Assembly (NCBI GenBank): GCA_946406305.1
Contig: CAMJKC010000090.1
Location: 1-6,950, forward strand
Reading direction: 5' to 3'
Source of the DNA: an uncultured Lachnospiraceae bacterium
Lineage (GTDB): Bacteria; Bacillota; Clostridia; Lachnospirales; Lachnospiraceae
DNA: 6,950 nucleotides
The number at the start of each line of letters is the position of its first letter. The first letter of the stretch is position 1. The notes under the pieces were generated by a model. That model was not told where the DNA came from. It did not search any database and worked only from the letters and a program-made list of their open reading frames with translations. A program made the translations under genes and the position numbers. Positions 5,272 to 6,950 of the stretch are shown here, in pieces.

Positions 5272-5608
5272 TGCTTTTTAATAATTCTTCAATTCTATTA
5301 TAGTTATCTAATGAATTATCATATTCAAAGTGTAATTCAGGAATTCTTCTTAATACTAAGTTCTTAGCAATCTTTGACTTTAAAAATCCTTTTGAATTAT
5401 TTAGTATTTTAATCAATTCTTCTTTATTATCTTGTTCAGATTGAACATATATTTTACAATAAGATAAATCTTTTGAAGTGATAACTTCAGTAATATTAAC
5501 TTGTGAAATTATTCTTGGATCTTTTAAATCTTCAAAAATAATAACTTGCAACGCTTTTTTAATTTCTGAATCTATTCTATCAAGTTTAAAATTATTTTTC
5601 TTGTTCAT
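5264..5608 (-). CDS. rbfA: Ribosome-binding factor A
   Basis: RbfA binds the 30S subunit near the 5' helix of 16S rRNA and is needed for late 30S maturation, particularly in the cold. The 114 residues form the single KH-like domain at the usual length. Family landmarks in order: RIDSEIKKALQVII (11-24), LKDPRI (about 28-33), the strand VNITEVITSKDLSYCKIYVQ (37-56), KGFLKSKIAKNL (73-84) and LRRIPELHFEYD (86-97), then the closing helix NRIEELLKSI. The ATG at 5606-5608 lies one base after the infB TGA, and there is no clear Shine-Dalgarno sequence, so translation probably depends on ribosomes ending infB. infB-rbfA order is widely conserved. In many Firmicutes a DHH-family phosphoesterase and truB come next; here the next gene is an opposing HTH gene. 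Confidence 0.95.
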   Translation of the reverse strand: MNKKNNFKLDRIDSEIKKALQVIIFEDLKDPRIISQVNITEVITSKDLSYCKIYVQSEQDNKEELIKILNNSKGFLKSKIAKNLVLRRIPELHFEYDNSLDNYNRIEELLKSIK

Positions 5609-5609
5609 A

Positions 5610-6950
5610 TCAAATCTGTTTTTGAACTAAAATATAAGCTTCAATAGTATCTTCAGCTAAAAAGTCATTATAATCGGCCAAAACAATTCCACATTCAAAA
5701 CCAGTTTTTACCTCCTTAACTTCATCTTTAAATCGCTTAAGTGATGAAATTTCACCTTCAAATTTTAGATCTCCACCTCGATATAATCTAACTTTTGAAT
5801 TTCTTGTTACTTCTCCATCATTCACTATACAACCTGCTATATTTCCAACTGAAGAAGACTTAAATACTTGTCTTACAGTAAGATGTCCAATAACTTTTTC
5901 TTCATATACTGGGGCTATCATTCCCTTTATTGCATTTTCAACATCTTCAATTGCATTATATATAACATTATATAATCTTACATCAATTTTTGCATCATCT
6001 ATTAAACTCTTAGACTGTGGATCAATTTTTGTATTGAAACCGATAACTACTGCATGGGAAGTTATTGCTAAAGTAATATCAGATTCATTAATATTTCCTA
6101 CTCCAGCATGTATTACTTTTACAGAAACCTCATCATTTGATAATTTTTCAAGACTCTCTTTTAAAGCTTCACTTGAACCTACGACATCTGATTTTATTAT
6201 TATAGGAAGTTCTTTTACTTCTCCAGATTTGATTTGGTCAAATAATGCATCAAGGGTAATATTCTTTTTAGAGTCTTCCACTAATTTTTGTTTGCTTTCA
6301 GATATGAAAGTTATAGCAAAATTCTTTGCATCTTTTTCATTTTGGAATGCAATAAATATATCACCAGACATAGGAGTATCATTTAATCCTAAAATCTCTA
6401 CAGGTGTTGAAGGCCCTGCAGCGGAAAGTTTATTTCCATTGCAATCTATCATTGCTCTTACTTTTCCATAACTTTTTCCCATTGCAACATAATCACCAAT
6501 TTTTAAAGTACCCTTTTGAACAATAACTCTTGCAACAGGACCTTTTCCTTTGTCTAATTCAGCTTCAATAACTATTCCTCTTGCCATTCTGTTTGGATTT
6601 GCTTTTAATTCCATAACATCAGAAGTCAACAATATCATTTCAATCAAATTAGATATTCCAATATTTTTTTTGGCAGATACTTCACAAAAAGTTGTACTTC
6701 CACCCCAATCTTCAGGGATTAATCCATATTCTGACAATTCTTGTTTAACTTTATCTACATTTGCTTCTGGTTTATCAATTTTATTAACTGCAACGACAAT
6801 TTCAACATTTGCAGCTTTTGCATGATTTATAGCCTCAATTGTCTGTGGCATAACACCATCATCTGCAGCAACTACTAAGACTGCTATATCAGTTGACTGA
6901 GCTCCTCTCATTCTCATAGCTGTGAATGCTTCATGGCCTGGAGTGTCAAG
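5610..6950 (-). CDS. infB: Translation initiation factor IF-2, C-terminal portion (cut by right edge)
   Basis: IF-2 is the GTPase that brings initiator fMet-tRNA to the 30S subunit and promotes 50S joining. The frame is open to the right edge, so the apparent start at the Met codon 6915-6917 is internal: the codons before it read LDTPGHEAFTA, the G3 motif with the catalytic His of translational GTPases. Within the window there are 446 codons plus the stop: the rest of the G domain with G4 NKID and G5 SAK, the beta-barrel domain II (from about LKANPNRMARGIVIEAEL, including KGPVARVIVQKGTLKIGD), domain III, a second barrel and the initiator-tRNA-binding C-terminal domain (VGNIAGCIVNDGEVTRNSKVRLYR region). 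The N-terminal domain, G1 and G2 are off the window. It ends in TGA one base before rbfA. Its GC content is visibly higher than that of the phosphoesterase gene, as expected for a highly expressed conserved gene. Confidence 0.97.
   Translation of the reverse strand, partial: LDTPGHEAFTAMRMRGAQSTDIAVLVVAADDGVMPQTIEAINHAKAANVEIVVAVNKIDKPEANVDKVKQELSEYGLIPEDWGGSTTFCEVSAKKNIGISNLIEMILLTSDVMELKANPNRMARGIVIEAELDKGKGPVARVIVQKGTLKIGDYVAMGKSYGKVRAMIDCNGNKLSAAGPSTPVEILGLNDTPMSGDIFIAFQNEKDAKNFAITFISESKQKLVEDSKKNITLDALFDQIKSGEVKELPIIIKSDVVGSSEALKESLEKLSNDEVSVKVIHAGVGNINESDITLAITSHAVVIGFNTKIDPQSKSLIDDAKIDVRLYNVIYNAIEDVENAIKGMIAPVYEEKVIGHLTVRQVFKSSSVGNIAGCIVNDGEVTRNSKVRLYRGGDLKFEGEISSLKRFKDEVKEVKTGFECGIVLADYNDFLAEDTIEAYILVQKQI

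Noticed and set aside
6034..6825. Two plus-strand open frames (6034-6471, 6550-6825) over infB
   Set aside because: Both are antisense to highly conserved IF-2 domains and their translations look like reverse-strand noise.
6915..6917. infB start codon at this Met
   Set aside because: The frame continues upstream to the right edge with the conserved DTPGHEAFTA G3 motif, so this is an internal Met.

Overview
The window is a very AT-rich stretch of bacterial chromosome. Its layout and protein families fit a low-GC Firmicute, most likely an anaerobe of the Clostridia/Tissierellia type, but I cannot name a genus from sequence alone. TGA is used as a stop codon (infB, the TPR lipoprotein gene, dgt) and Trp is TGG, so this is genetic code 11 and not a mollicute. 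Eight of the nine genes lie on the minus strand, packed with overlaps or gaps of 0-8 nt. No stretch over 300 bases lacks a gene, and I see no rRNA, tRNA, CRISPR array, insertion sequence or phage gene.

Reading in the direction of transcription (right to left): the right edge cuts infB (translation initiation factor IF-2), of which the GTPase G3 motif through the C-terminus is present. One base later comes rbfA (30S ribosome-binding factor A). The pair is a piece of the conserved nusA-infB-rbfA translation cluster. The block is then interrupted by a 64-codon Cro/C1-type helix-turn-helix gene on the opposite strand (5077-5271), which overlaps the rbfA stop tail-to-tail by 8 nt. A short divergent gap of 38 bp follows.

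From 5038 down to the left edge runs a second minus-strand train: a membrane-anchored calcineurin-like metallophosphoesterase, scpA and scpB (kleisin and accessory subunits of the SMC condensin), dut (dUTPase), a small TPR lipoprotein, dgt (HD-domain dNTP triphosphohydrolase) and the first 193 codons of dnaG (primase), cut by the left edge. Junctions are coupled: 14-nt overlap (phosphoesterase/scpA), stop directly followed by start (scpA/scpB), 8-nt gap (scpB/dut), 14-nt overlap (dut/lipoprotein), ATGA overlap (lipoprotein/dgt) and TGATG overlap (dgt/dnaG). The theme is chromosome maintenance: segregation (ScpAB), nucleotide-pool hygiene (Dut, Dgt) and replication priming (DnaG).

Most of the window is ordinary housekeeping DNA. 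The part most worth a second look is the small HTH gene and its 5' end: an extended -10 element sits 6 bp from the ATG, so the mRNA is probably leaderless, and nested inverted repeats cover the predicted start site and a possible opposing -10 element. Other details of interest are TTG start codons on both scpA and scpB, an in-frame single stop between them, and a ribosome-binding site embedded in the codons of dUTPase motif 5.
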